From Embiotoca jacksoni (taxonomy: Eukaryota; Chordata; Actinopteri; Embiotocidae): a stretch of DNA of 64,000 nt. The notes under the pieces were generated by a model. The model saw nothing but the letters and a program-made list of their open reading frames with translations. It ran no database searches and was not told the DNA's origin. The stretch covers positions 6,876,001 to 6,940,000 of the forward strand of contig JAKOON010000006.1 of assembly GCA_022577435.1 (NCBI GenBank). Direction: 5' to 3'. Of this stretch, positions 39,111 to 50,344 are shown in pieces. The position numbers and the translations under genes are program-made. Numbering within the stretch: position 1 is the first letter of the stretch; each line of letters opens with the position of its first letter.

Positions 39111-40048
39111 TTTGTCAAGTTGCGCCTGTCGTCATTGGCAATGTCATCCAACGTTCTCACATTAGGAAATAATACATCTTTGTTCTTGGAGGGTTAGGCA
39201 TTTTCCTATCATTAAAATAATATTGACATGTAGCAACTTTAAAAACATGATCATTTTGAAAAATGTGGAAAGATTTAAGCCTCATTGTAATCAATCACCT
39301 TCTAATAATAACCACTGTTGAGGATGTGACATCAACATCACTTGACTGACTGTCCTTTATTTAAACATGATAAAGTGGTTCTCTGAACATCCTGTCACCT
39401 CAGAAATCTGGGTGTGTAGGAAGATCTCAATACTGCTTCCTCGTATGACAGATGAGGTTTGAGTACAGGCGAGTTTGTCAAGAGTCCTCTTTGACTAAAA
39501 ATGTTAACCATGCTCACAATCTTACTGTTGTTTCGCTTTTCAGCGTGGTTATATTTTTTATTTAACACCAAACAGTACCGCTGGTGTGAATGTCATTATT
39601 TTAGCAGGTTTTTGGTCATGAACCAAAGTATTACAATTTTTATAAAGTACAAATTTTAATTTGCCGCTATATCAAAAGTCACATCCCCAAAGTCATCAGG
39701 ACACATCATCTGGGAACCATGAATATCTGTACAAACATTTGATTTACTCAGGGGATCATCAAAGTCAATACACTTAATTTCTGAGATGCATGAATATCCA
39801 AATTATTTTGAGATATTTTGTTGTTGACCAAAGAGACATTGTGATCCATAAAGCAACACCATTAATATGACTAAAAATACATCAGTGACTCAATAGAGGA
39901 ATACCTAATATCTTTTTCTAACTTGTTACAAACATGTGAAGACCCGTCAATGGCAGCAAGCCAGTCGCTGAGTCTCTACTGTCAGATTCAAACAATCCTG
40001 CAGCTTGACCTGGGCTTTAGCTGTAATCCAAGGCAATCAACGAGGCCT

Positions 40049-40163
<115 letters not shown>

Positions 40164-40373
40164 CATATTACTCCTTTTGTGTGGGCATAAATTTGTTTAC
40201 CCTGTCAAATCGCCTGGACTCAACTTCCTCTTGAGGGAAAAAAAAATACTTATATAACGTAAATCATTAAATTTTATAGTGAAGACTTGGTTTAAAGTTC
40301 GGGGGTTAGGGTAAGTCTCCAGGAAATTAATGAAAGTCAATGTAATGTCCTTTGAAGTGATGGAAACACAACT

Positions 40374-40376
<3 letters not shown>

Positions 40377-40448
<72 letters not shown>
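40377..40448 (+). repeat. (TG)n microsatellite
   Basis: The TG run is about 72 bp and is followed by a G-rich stretch. Confidence 0.97.
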
Positions 40449-40449
<1 letters not shown>

Positions 40450-42323
40450 ATGGGGTTGGGGGTGTGGGGGGCTGACAGGTCAGGTTAAACTGTGTCTGAA
40501 CTCGCCATGTGCCCTGAAGTCTTGTTGTGTTGCAGGAATAGGGGTCACCCTCTCCTCCCCTGTGATTCTCTCTCCTCCCTCAGTTCAGCTATGATACGCC
40601 ACCATCAGTGACCCTCCCACCCTTCCCCATCTCCCCCTCCCCTCTCTGCCTCCTCCACAGTTCCTCTTCCTCGCTTATGTCTCCTTTGTTAAGACATAGA
40701 ATTCATGCTAGTCTTTTTTTCTTTTTTTTTTAATTATCCACCTCAACAGAAAAGATAAAGATTTAGAATTTTCTATAAGTTATATTTCCTCCCTCTCTAA
40801 GTAGGCTATGTGAGTGAGGCTGTGGGAGTGTGTGTTTGTAGGAGCAACAGCATTATGATCACACAGCTGTTTGAATTGTGTCTTGGGAGGCAGAAATGAA
40901 GGCTTGAGAGTGGCAGAGAGAGGAGGACAAGCTTCAGCACAGATCTGTCATCTCCTTGAGATGTATGTCACTGATCCCTCATGAAGAATCACAATCATAT
41001 CCCTTAAGTGTTTACCTAATCCAACACTGCAATAAGGAGTGGAGTTCAGTAGTGAGTTCACCCCATCGAGTCAAGTCACGTCATTCATACAACACATTTT
41101 AAAACAACATTGTTTATTGTAAGGCCAAGAATCAGATGTGAAGAACAAGCAACACAGATGTGGATTACATCTAAATTAGAAATGAGAATGAACCCAACAG
41201 TTTTAATCATGGGGTCACTTCATAGGTCTAAAACCTGAGACCTGAAGGAGACTTGAGGGTTGTAAGAGATATAAAACTGCAGTCCATTGTTTGTGTTCTT
41301 CATACTGACATGATATCTGTATCAAAGAGATTCTATAATGTTGCCTCAATATTTTCCATTTAAACTCATTTGTGACAGAATTTATGCCTGTCGAGATGCC
41401 TACAGGACTAGCAGCTGGTTCTGAATAGTTGTACTGTTTATAATTGTATCCATGATTGGAAAGCTAAGGTTCGCCCTGTTAAAGTTGGCTGCAGAGTCCT
41501 CGTAGACAAGTATGTTACCAGGCTGCTTAAAGTCATGGGAGTTTAAGGTCAGGCCCAACATTACCCATCAAAAACCTCTGGAGCTGCTGAAAACACCAAA
41601 TTAGTGTCTCTGGATCCAGAGGAGATAAATTCGTTACAATTATTATTATTATTATAATTATTTTTAACCCAAAATATAAAATCACAAGTCCACACAAGCA
41701 ACCACTTGTTGGCTAACATTGACAGAAATACAGTAAAGTGATAGTAAATATAAATGTGCTGAAAATGATGTGTCATAAATAACAGTTAAAGATTTATGAG
41801 TCATCCAGACAAAAGTACGGAAGAATTTCTGAAAGTTTGATGAGAGCTGGAAAGTCTGTGTGGAGTTTTTAGGGTCTCTTAATTCATCATTTATTAATTA
41901 AAACTGAATCACAATAAAGACAACTCAAATCCATTGAAGTTATTCTGGACATGAAATTTGTACATGGCTTATCCTGTGAACCCACTCTCAAGATGTTTGT
42001 CCATCATGAGACAGGTGTCCTTTTAAACTCTCTTTTATCCTGAGGCTGAAGAATTATGAGCTAAGCAGCAACAAATGTCTGTTTAACAGCGCTTCATTCT
42101 TGGTTCAGTCGTATGAATTTCAAGGATCAGAGTTTTTTCTGCGTCATCAGGCTTTAATAAGACGCGCTGTCGTTTTACTGAAGCCAGTTGAATAAGGCAT
42201 CAGGTGACCGGGACACTGCAGTGAGAAAGAGAGTCCCCTTCCGAGGTCAAACTTTTGCTGTTCGTCTGGCAGTCACTTAGAAACCTGCTGCTACCTTCAG
42301 AGAAAACGCAGTGCGTGTGTGTT

Positions 42324-42325
<2 letters not shown>

Positions 42326-42360
<35 letters not shown>
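42326..42360 (+). repeat. (TG)n microsatellite near the slit2 promoter
   Basis: The run is about 35 bp, roughly 800 bp upstream of the slit2 start codon. Confidence 0.95.
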
Positions 42361-42361
<1 letters not shown>

Positions 42362-42834
42362 AGAGAAAGAGAGTTGCCTCGACAGACGCAGTACCAGACG
42401 TGCCCGCTCCCTCCTCTCTCACTCTCTCCCTCTCTCTTCCTCTCACACACTCTCGGGAGCAGCGCTTTGACGCACCACGCAGAGTTGGATTATAGTATTG
42501 CGCGCTGGTCTTTCACGGGTTTTCCTCACATTAGCTGCATCCTTGCCACCTACCGGCAATTGATATGTTATCGGGATCGATATCTCTCCGGCACGGTGAC
42601 CTCTGCTGAGCTTTTGGGAGAACCAGCGCTGCCGCTGCTTCTTCGCCGGACGCGTGTTGTGAATTAATAACCAAGACAGCCTTACCTGGAGTGTGTGTTC
42701 CCGAACTGTGTGTGTGAGAGTGTGCGTCTTTGGATCATATCAAGGATCGAGGTGTTCCACTGACCAGTCTCCGCGCATATAGGCTACATTTACATACACA
42801 GACACAGCACACACCGGGGGGATTTGGGCACCGC

Positions 42835-42969
42835 ATGCCGGGGACATGTGGAAGTTTGCGCTGCTGTAGCGCAGACACAGAGCCGGTCCACCGCCTCGTC
42901 GACCTCCCTTCTGCCTGCCCAGGGGAACCAAACTCACGGTTGAGTCTTCACATATTGAAACCCCTCTAA
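42835..42969 (+). other. Upstream open reading frame (44 codons) in putative slit2 leader
   Basis: An ATG at 42835 opens a 44-codon frame beginning MPGTCGSLRCC and ending at a TAA at 42967-42969, before the slit2 ATG. A nested ATG at 42845 reads only seven codons, and an ATG followed at once by TAA lies at 42980-42985. Whether any is transcribed depends on the unknown start site. The peptide itself looks non-functional; any effect would be through scanning ribosomes. Confidence 0.4.
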
Positions 42970-43163
42970 GAGGACCCCAATGTAAATTTAGAACGAGAAA
43001 ATTCAAAAACACGCGTCTGCAAAGGGACGAAACGGAGGACGGCATCCCGTTGCGTGCAGAGTTTTGGTGAGCTCCGTCGGGGATTTCAGGGCTTTATTTT
43101 TTAACGCCCTTGTATTTTCTTAGTGATTTGTGGGTCTCATATTGGCCCCCACTTGCCGCAGTG

Positions 43164-43372
43164 ATGGTGGGAGCTCTGTGCCCCATTGGCCCTGGCCGCT
43201 CCCCGGTGACTGTACTGTGGCTGCTGGTGGCCGTTCTGGTCCTGGTCCTGTCCAGCGGAGCGGACGGTCAGCCCTGCCCGGCCCAGTGCTCCTGCACCGG
43301 GACTACAGTGGACTGTCACGGCCAAGGGCTTCGCAGCGTGCCCAGGAACATACCCCGCAACACGGAGAGACT
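43164..43372 (+). CDS. slit2: slit2 exon 1: signal peptide and LRR N-terminal cap
   Basis: This is the first coding exon of Slit2, a secreted ligand for Robo receptors in axon guidance and cell migration. It encodes 69 full codons plus two bases of Leu70. Residues 1-16 are polar, residues 17-31 are strongly hydrophobic (VLWLLVAVLVLVLS region), and cleavage is likely near residues 33-36. Cys38, Cys42, Cys44 and Cys51 form the CxxxCxC...C LRR N-cap, and RSVPRNIPRNTERL follows as in Slit2 proteins. The ATG at 43164 is the first in-frame ATG; it has G at -3 and +4, a good Kozak context. The frame is open upstream only through non-ATG codons. The exon ends at a strong GTAAGT donor in phase 2. The leader is longer than I remember for human SLIT2, which is normal divergence for a signal peptide. 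Slit1 and Slit3 are less likely because of the following exons. Confidence 0.93.
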
Positions 43373-44319
43373 GTAAGTACCGGTAGTTGGATATGTACAG
43401 GCTACTTAATATTTCTCAACAATTTGGACATATTTCACAGGAAAATCACGAGATTACTATGCATTTCTTTGTGCGTCAGTGATTATGATAAAGTGTGAAT
43501 TGACCTTATCTTAGTTAGTATTTTTTTTTTTTTAATGCTGCGGTTCTCTTAAAGGCGTTTTAAGTGTTTAAAGAGTTTACTGCACATTTTATTCCAGTAG
43601 CCAATTTGATACCCAAAATTACACTGTCACGAGTGGTCAGGAAATTATATCAACATGGTTATCATCACATAATAGTCCCAAAATTGTATAACTCTTGTTT
43701 CATTTATTCAGTTTCTTTTAAATGGTACGCAGAAAGCACGGAGGACTTTTTCCTTGGGGACTAATTGCGCAGAGCTTTAAATTTGAACGAACGTGTCCAA
43801 ACTACACTTAAGGTTCTCTAAACGCCGCTAAATCCAACTCACGTAGATTTTTGGCTGTTATGTAAATCATTAAAAACACCAGACTTCTTGCATATTGCAT
43901 GTGTTCAATGTGTGGACACGTCAGTGCTGATCGCGGAGCTGAAGTTCGGGGCTGCTGTGGTTGTGTTGGTGGTTTCGCACTGTTGCATTAGCGCAGCCTC
44001 CGTAGACCACATCGGTTTGTCTGGAGACCAGCAAGTTAATCAAAAACGGATTTGGACAAGTGGGCTCCGAGTTAAACAGGCCGTATTTTATCAGACGAAG
44101 ACCCCTTGATGAAATTAACATTTGCCCAGCATAGTGCAGCAGCCACAGCTCCTCTCAATTTCTCTGACGCTCAAAATACAATTGTGCATCTGCCCACGGC
44201 ACACCAAGTTCAAACAAAAACCTTTTCAGTAACCTGCACACAAGCATTGTGTTTGTTTTTTATTAAAGTATAATTTCAAATGCACTAACAATCCCCTCTT
44301 TAATCATCTCACTGTCTAG
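43373..44319 (+). other. slit2: slit2 intron 1 (947 bp)
   Basis: The intron runs from GTAAGT to CTGTCTAG. It is AT-rich at the start and has a CpG-bearing stretch at about 43915-44060. I see no mobile element or microsatellite in it. Its short length and promoter-proximal position make regulatory content plausible, but nothing specific is shown. Confidence 0.9.
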
Positions 44320-44391
44320 GGATCTGAATGCAAACAACCTCACTAAAATCACCAAGGCGGATTTTGCAGGACTGAGGCATCTGCGAGTGTT
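44320..44391 (+). CDS. slit2: slit2 exon 2: first leucine-rich repeat
   Basis: This 72-nt exon encodes residues 71-94 and completes the split Leu70 codon with its first G. It begins DLNANNLTKITKADFAGL and ends RHLRVL, one LRR unit of the first Slit LRR domain. The acceptor is ACTGTCTAG and the donor GTAAGT. Phase 2 at both ends is the arrangement expected for Slit LRR exons, so the exon could be duplicated or skipped without a frameshift. The ending FAGLRHLRVL is what I recall for Slit2; Slit1 has KQLRVL and Slit3 KNLRVL. LRR domain 1 lies in the N-terminal half of Slit; Robo binding is assigned to LRR domain 2, which is outside this window. Confidence 0.95.
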
Positions 44392-46001
44392 GTAAGTGGC
44401 TTTTATCCATTTTATTTTCCCCTGTTTTTTTTCCCCTCCCTTGTTGCATATTTAAAAGGAAAACATCCACATTCTCACGTACAGCTCTGAAGAGCAGCAA
44501 ATTACATGTCCAATAACTTTCCTCCCTCAAATACCACAACACAGAGACAGTGTTTCTGATGAGTGCTCGGCATCGTCCAGCCCGGGAGCTGCCGCATGCT
44601 GCACTGCATCCAGTGGTGGGAAGCAGTGGTTTCATTGAGCCAGTGTGGGTGTCTAAACAGAATAGCTGTGGCACCTGTTAATGCTGTCGTGTTAATCTGC
44701 CAGTGGAAGTGTCAGGAGGGGCTTATTTTAACCAGTGGGCCCCAGGGCCCATGTGCTGGAGTGATTAACGGACCGGCAAGGAAGTGATGGAGGGCAAAAA
44801 GGGAAGGAGATAGCGGTCATTAGGTGTAACCGCGGAGGGAGGAATGCAGCTGCTGGAAGGGAGTGAAGGGTAGAAGGAAAGGAAAGGAAAAGAAAAGGGA
44901 AGGGAAGGAAAGAGTCAAGTAAGAACAGGTTTCTTACCTGGGATGAATCCAGGTAAAGCGTTCCTCTGCACCAGCAGTGGTGGGACAAGGACTGCCTACT
45001 TAGATTGTGTCTTGTGTGCTATTCAGCTAAAAGTGAATGGCAGGGAATAAATTGTTGGAATTCCTCCAGAGATTATATCCTTAATTGGGTGGGTATGTTT
45101 GTGTGCTCCAGTCTTCACTTTACCGGTTTCCTGTATGTGTTCACCCGATTGCACTGACACACTGTTAACCATTTGAATTTAAATTAGACCTGCAGCAATT
45201 ACTCAGGTTATTGGCAAGTAATGTAAGTGATCAATTTATTGTAATTTTTTGAAGCAAAATTCTCAAAATCTAGCTTCTTAAATGTGATGATGTGTTGTTA
45301 TTCTGGTCACAACTGTCATTTTGATGTTATTTTGTGCACTCTGAGGTGTATTTCTCAGTTTTGGCCTTTTCAAAGACCAATTGATAAACCAATAAATTGA
45401 AAAAAGAGAAAACATCAGCAGATTAATTCCTATTTTTGATGAACTCACTGCACACAGCTGATGAAAATGTGCATTGTTGCTTGGCTAAGTCAGCACAGTG
45501 ATCCTGCAGAGTTGTGCCAGTGTAAGTGAATGAGTAGTCACAGCTATGTGGTTAGATGGAGAGTAAATTGGATGATAGATGAGTTGCTGTCCAACTGATG
45601 GGCCAGTTTTAAAGTCAATTCTAGGGCTCTATCGACTCGCGGCTGATTGTCTCCTCTCTCTCCCTCGTGCTGTTTCAACATTCTATCACTTTCCATCTCC
45701 ACCAATCTGCTTTTCTTCTTTTTTCACACCCACTATCTTCTCCATCTCTACATCCCTCTCCTCTCCAGTGTCAATCTCTTTGCCCTATCTCACTCTTTCC
45801 TTCTCCTCTTCTCTCTCTTATCTGTGGCCCCATCCGGCCGTCTTTCTCCTTTTCTCTGGCCTCTCATGGTTTCATCGCACAAATCACTCTGTTAGCTCTC
45901 ACGCTCTATGTGTCTCTCTATCGCTCTCTTCTTCTCCCTCTTCTCTGTTTTTTTCTGTCCAATTCTCATAGTCTCACACTCTCTTGGTGTTTCTCTCTCA
46001 G
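44392..46001 (+). other. slit2: slit2 intron 2 (1610 bp)
   Basis: The intron runs from GTAAGT to TCTCTCAG. It holds a complex segment at about 44660-44790 with homeodomain-like TTAATC/GATTAA words, a polypurine run at about 44873-44914, and a pyrimidine-rich tract of about 350 nt (45646-46000) leading into exon 3. No transposon is recognised. Confidence 0.9.
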
Positions 46002-46073
46002 GCAGTTAATGGAGAACAAAATCACAACAATCGAGAGAGGAGCCTTCCAGGACCTGAAAGAGCTGGAGAGACT
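46002..46073 (+). CDS. slit2: slit2 exon 3: second leucine-rich repeat
   Basis: This 72-nt exon encodes residues 95-118, beginning QLMENKITTIERGAFQDL and ending KELERL. It is one LRR and differs from my memory of human SLIT2 at a single position (Thr for Ser after KIT). Slit1 has a more divergent repeat here, and Slit3 has HLEDNQ at the start, so this exon gives the clearest paralogue call. The acceptor TTCTCTCTCAG follows an unusually long pyrimidine-rich stretch in intron 2, and the donor is GTGAGT. It joins exon 2 as TT+G (Leu) and exon 4 as CT+G (Leu), both in phase 2. Confidence 0.96.
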
Positions 46074-48949
46074 GTGAGTAACGTTGTTGTGTCAAAGCTG
46101 GTGCCATTTTATCCTCTATCACATGCTCTATGAATATACTTCAGGATGCACGCATACTCAAAAGTCTCCCAAGATAACACACATTCATTTTCATGGGCCA
46201 CCACAGACTGCTGCAATACTGCTTGTTAGAGATTCTCCAAGTCTTTGGAGCTTCACTGTCTGAGTGAATTACTGTGTTCTTCCAAAAGAAATCTCTCATT
46301 TGGTGTTTGGATGATGCTAGAGAGCACTGTTTAATCGGTTTGTAGGTCCGAGTTGTAGCAGTAGTTGTGAAAATGTTATCCTAAGTTTCTGACACTAACA
46401 GAAATGTGACACCTGCTGACTTTAGCTGCCAAAGCTCTACATGTACCATCGGTGGATATGACTAGTGCGATCTGGGACCACTGTAATGGTTTTTGTCTTA
46501 GACAGCCTGAAGTCGTACCAAAAAAGGTATCTTAATGTGTCTGACCACCATTTCCTGTCTTTTCATGTCAATCCCTTGAGTGCATTGTGGCATTCGAGAT
46601 TGCACTGATTTACTTAAACCTTTCCTTTAACTTCTGACCTCTGTATATCTTCATAGTCATTTAATCTGAATTGTTTTGCCCCCTGCTGACATCTCAGCCC
46701 AAGAGGAACATTTTCAAATTGAGTCAAAGGGCAGTAAATGAAGAACAGTCAAATGTTCTTATGGCACCAGGTGGTCAGCATCCAATCATAAGGCTGTTAT
46801 GGCATAACTAAATCTTTGTAGTCTGTGTGTACGACACTCGTCCTGTGATAAATCTTACCTTCATGAAGGTTATAATGTTCATTGTTTCTCGAAACAAATT
46901 TAAAGAGCTGTTAATTCAAATTAATATTCATTCATTCCTTTTGTCGGTTGCAGTTTATTTGCTGTTGAACTGCATAGACCTTTTTACACAGTGGACATTT
47001 TGACTCTTCACAACAGGGAAAGCACGGGTGTATTAATGATGGCTGAAGGTGGTCCTTTGTTTGTGTATGCTGGTTCACTAACATGGCTTAGTTGGATGCC
47101 TAAATGGAACTGAGCTACCATTAATTCTACTTGTGCTTTCCTTACAATGAGTAGTCAAAATGTCTGCTGTGAAAAAGGTCCGTTGTGTTATACTGACAGG
47201 GGTTTCTATTATTTTGACCAGTGCATTTAAATCCTGATGCCATAATTCAGTAAGATTTAATCACCACCCTGCTTAAACTATACATTATAACCTTCATCAA
47301 GGTGTGTGTGTGTGTATGTGTGTGTTTGCGTGTGTGTGTTTGTGTTATGTGGCCTGACCTACAGCCAATGACACACTGGAATGCAGCAGACTGTGACCGA
47401 GTGTGAGGAGGCTTAGCGACAAGCTTTTAATTAAAGACATATAAAAATCCTCTGTGCTTACACACTTTCACAACAGCAGACATGCCTGCATACACACATA
47501 GATATCCACCTGCACACACAGATGTACAGGAGAAGGCTGTTAATCTGTTAGATAGCTGTTTTGGGTAAATTCTTCAAGAGTCATTGGGATGAAAAGGATC
47601 AAATATCATGATTCATCAGCTGCTCCTGTCTTGGCCCTGTCATGCCTGTTTTTTTTATGCTCTTTGCTGCACTATAGCTGCTCTTTGTTGACACAGAGAG
47701 ACACTCTGCGCACCACTATAGGGAATCTGCTGGTGTTTCTCATGCAGCCAGCGCTGGGCTCTGTCCAGCTAAGCAGTTCTGGGAATTACTGCCCTGAGCC
47801 ACAGACAAAGAGGACAAAATCTAACTGCATATGATCTGGATTTAACAGTAAACTTTGGTAGTGATTACTGTTGCTACGAAGAGATGGTGCGAGCTGGTAA
47901 ATACCCACTGTCACACACATATATATGAGACAAACAGGTGTCAACACATACGGTGTAGCCTGTCTGTAAACAATAGCAGACAACGTCTTACATATCTATT
48001 ATCAAATTATGCACACTGTTGTCTCTTTTGCTCTGTCTTGTCTCTGATGGCAACAAACACGTTTGACAGCAGCTAACTTTCTGACACAACATGGCTATCT
48101 TCTGTTGTCCCCTCGAGAGTGTTCAACTGTAATTTAGCATCTCTAGCTTGGCATGTTCACAAACACAAAGATGGAGTCAGTCATCAATGCCCCCCCGCAG
48201 CTGTCAGACAAAGGCACGTCTCTGGAGTCTGGAGTCTGGGGGCTCATTTCAAAGGCCTTCGTCCTCTTGGGGGCTGGAGGGGGCCTGCTGGGCACCGCTG
48301 CCCAGAGGAGAGGGCCCTAAGCTGGGCTGACGGATCCACAGTGACTGCCCCCCACAGGGGGAGAAAACGGTTCCCCTTCTCATCCCTTTTTGCGACAGGC
48401 CCTGCAGGGCCGGGCAGGGCCGGGTCAGGTGTGGGGCAGTAGCCTGGGGGGTGTGGAGGAGGGGTAGGTGGTCGAAGGAGGTGGTGTGGAGATAGGCATG
48501 TCACAGCACACAATGTGCACATACACAAACACGTGCTTGTGTTTTGATACACTCATGCATGCGCATTCGCTTATGCAAGACTGCTCTGTCAGTACTGGTT
48601 TTATCTTGATTCTGTGGCCCCCCAAACGCACTCACGCCTTCTGTCTTTCTTTCATTCATTCTTTAACCTCTCCTCATGGTTTTGCTCCATATTCACCCAT
48701 CTGGTTCTCGCTCTCTATTGTCCCATGCATATAGGAATGTCATACATTCCTCACCCTCACCCTGTGGGCACAGAATAGGAAAGAGAGGAGTTCCTGATCC
48801 TCTTATCCTCCACTCACATATGACTGGTTTATAGTCCCAATTCAAGCTCTGTGGGACTGAAGGAGATAACAGCCACAGACATGCGGAGAGAACCAAATAG
48901 TAATTACAGGTGTTGAGATAATGATCTCAGAGAACAGAAATCAGGTAAA

Positions 48950-49240
48950 GCCTTAGATAATTAGCCTGTAATTGAGTGATCACATTTTCAAAGATCTTTT
49001 TAACAGCAATGAATAATTGTAAAACCGATTACAGGTAGTGAGGTGTGTCTATCAACAGCGATTACAGACGAGACAATGAAGCCTCAAACCGAATGATCAT
49101 CTTGTAATATGTGGACAATCTGAACAGCAGTAGATAATTGTAACAGTGACCTCAGATAGCGGGATATGGATTTCAAAGAAAAACCCTGGATTAGTGCTAA
49201 ATGAAAAGCGCTAAAGCCTGTGAGTGATAACATTGTTCTC
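48950..49240 (+). repeat. Imperfect tandem repeat (about 117-134 bp) in slit2 intron 3
   Basis: An AAGCCT...GAGTGATCACATT-type word recurs near 48963, 49080 and 49213. An AACAGCA(A)T..ATAATTGTAA word recurs at about 49002 and 49122. The copies are strongly diverged but in the same order. The sequence is complex rather than low-complexity and contains homeodomain-like TAATTG/ATAATTG cores. Confidence 0.5.
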
Positions 49241-49956
49241 ACTGATCATTTCAGAGCAACGTTTTTTTTTTTCTTTTCATTTTTTACTGAGCAGCAGAGC
49301 TTGAAATTATCTGCTCTGTGAAGACACAGAGCAATTTTTACTACAGCAGTTCTGTCTAGAAAGTCATTGGAGATAGATTTTCCCTGACTCCCTCTGTCGC
49401 AGATGACATTTGTTATATTTGTTGGTAAACGCCAGTTTGTGCAAAGTTTACAGGAAAAGCTCCCCACTACTGCTGAATGTGAAGGATTTTTGGCTGATAG
49501 CAAAGGAATTTACTGGTCAGCTGATAAGACTGGATTTCTGCATTTCTGTGTTTTAAGGCAGCGATAGTAATCAGTGTTTAAATAACACATCAGATTAGAC
49601 ACCATACATTTTTGGTGGATGATGGATCTCGCTTCATTTCAGAAGTTGTGAAGCTGTGGAGCAACAGCATGAACCGTTGAATCAGACATACACCCTGGTC
49701 AGTTTGAAGTGGTTTTGGAGTGAAGAAAGTTTTTTTTGGATCATGGAAATGTTCACAAGGTTTTGGTTATAACTATGGGGTTTTTAGTACAAAATGTGTA
49801 CAATGGCAGCTGCAGCATTGGTGGAGTAATAATTGGTTTCTGAGTTAGTTTGTTATTTCCTTTCCAGCCAGTGTCTGCAGGCCTGTCGTACTACACATAG
49901 CACAGAGGTGTTAGGACAGCGTGTGTGTTTCTGACTTTATATTTGTGTGAGTATTC

Positions 49957-49960
<4 letters not shown>

Positions 49961-50008
<48 letters not shown>
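49961..50008 (+). repeat. (GT)n microsatellite, intron 3
   Basis: The GT run is about 48 bp. It is the left arm of an intronic TG/CA inverted pair. Confidence 0.97.
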
Positions 50009-50011
<3 letters not shown>

Positions 50012-50261
50012 CAAAGATTTGGCTCGCTGTGCTTGCATGTTTGCGAGAACGTGTGTGTGTTTACTGTGCGGTTTGTGGCGCTCCAGCATCTGTTTATGAC
50101 TGCAGGGATTATCACCACGCTGCAGTGTGACATTAGCTTGTTGGAGTGACCCTCACACCTCAGACTACTTGCTGCTCAGTCTTCATTCACTTTCAGCCAG
50201 ACTTTGACTAATGAGACATGACTGTGGTAGTACTCTGAGGCTGTTTACAGTATGTGAGCGT

Positions 50262-50262
<1 letters not shown>

Positions 50263-50342
<80 letters not shown>
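50263..50342 (+). repeat. (CA)n microsatellite, intron 3
   Basis: The CA run is about 80 bp and complements the tract at 49961 within the same transcript. Confidence 0.97.

Positions 50343-50344
<2 letters not shown>

Larger units (their letters stand above)
42100..43163 (+). promoter_or_regulatory. slit2: Probable slit2 promoter and 5' untranslated region
   Basis: The sequence becomes richer in GC and CpG just upstream of the slit2 ATG (for example around 42460-42660 and 42830-43080), in contrast to the AT-rich flank. A pyrimidine-rich run lies at about 42408-42456, next to a TG microsatellite. No convincing TATA box is seen, as is common for developmental genes, and the transcription start cannot be fixed. 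If the transcript starts near 42.4 kb, the leader holds upstream ATGs at 42835, 42845 and 42980. Possible acceptor-like AG sites at about 43123 and 43161 mean a 5' UTR intron cannot be ruled out. The promoter role is inferred from position and composition. Confidence 0.55.

Noticed and set aside
43110..43163. An 18-codon N-terminal extension of slit2 exon 1.
   Set aside because: It begins at TTG, not ATG. The first in-frame ATG is at 43164 with a better context and a proper signal peptide behind it.
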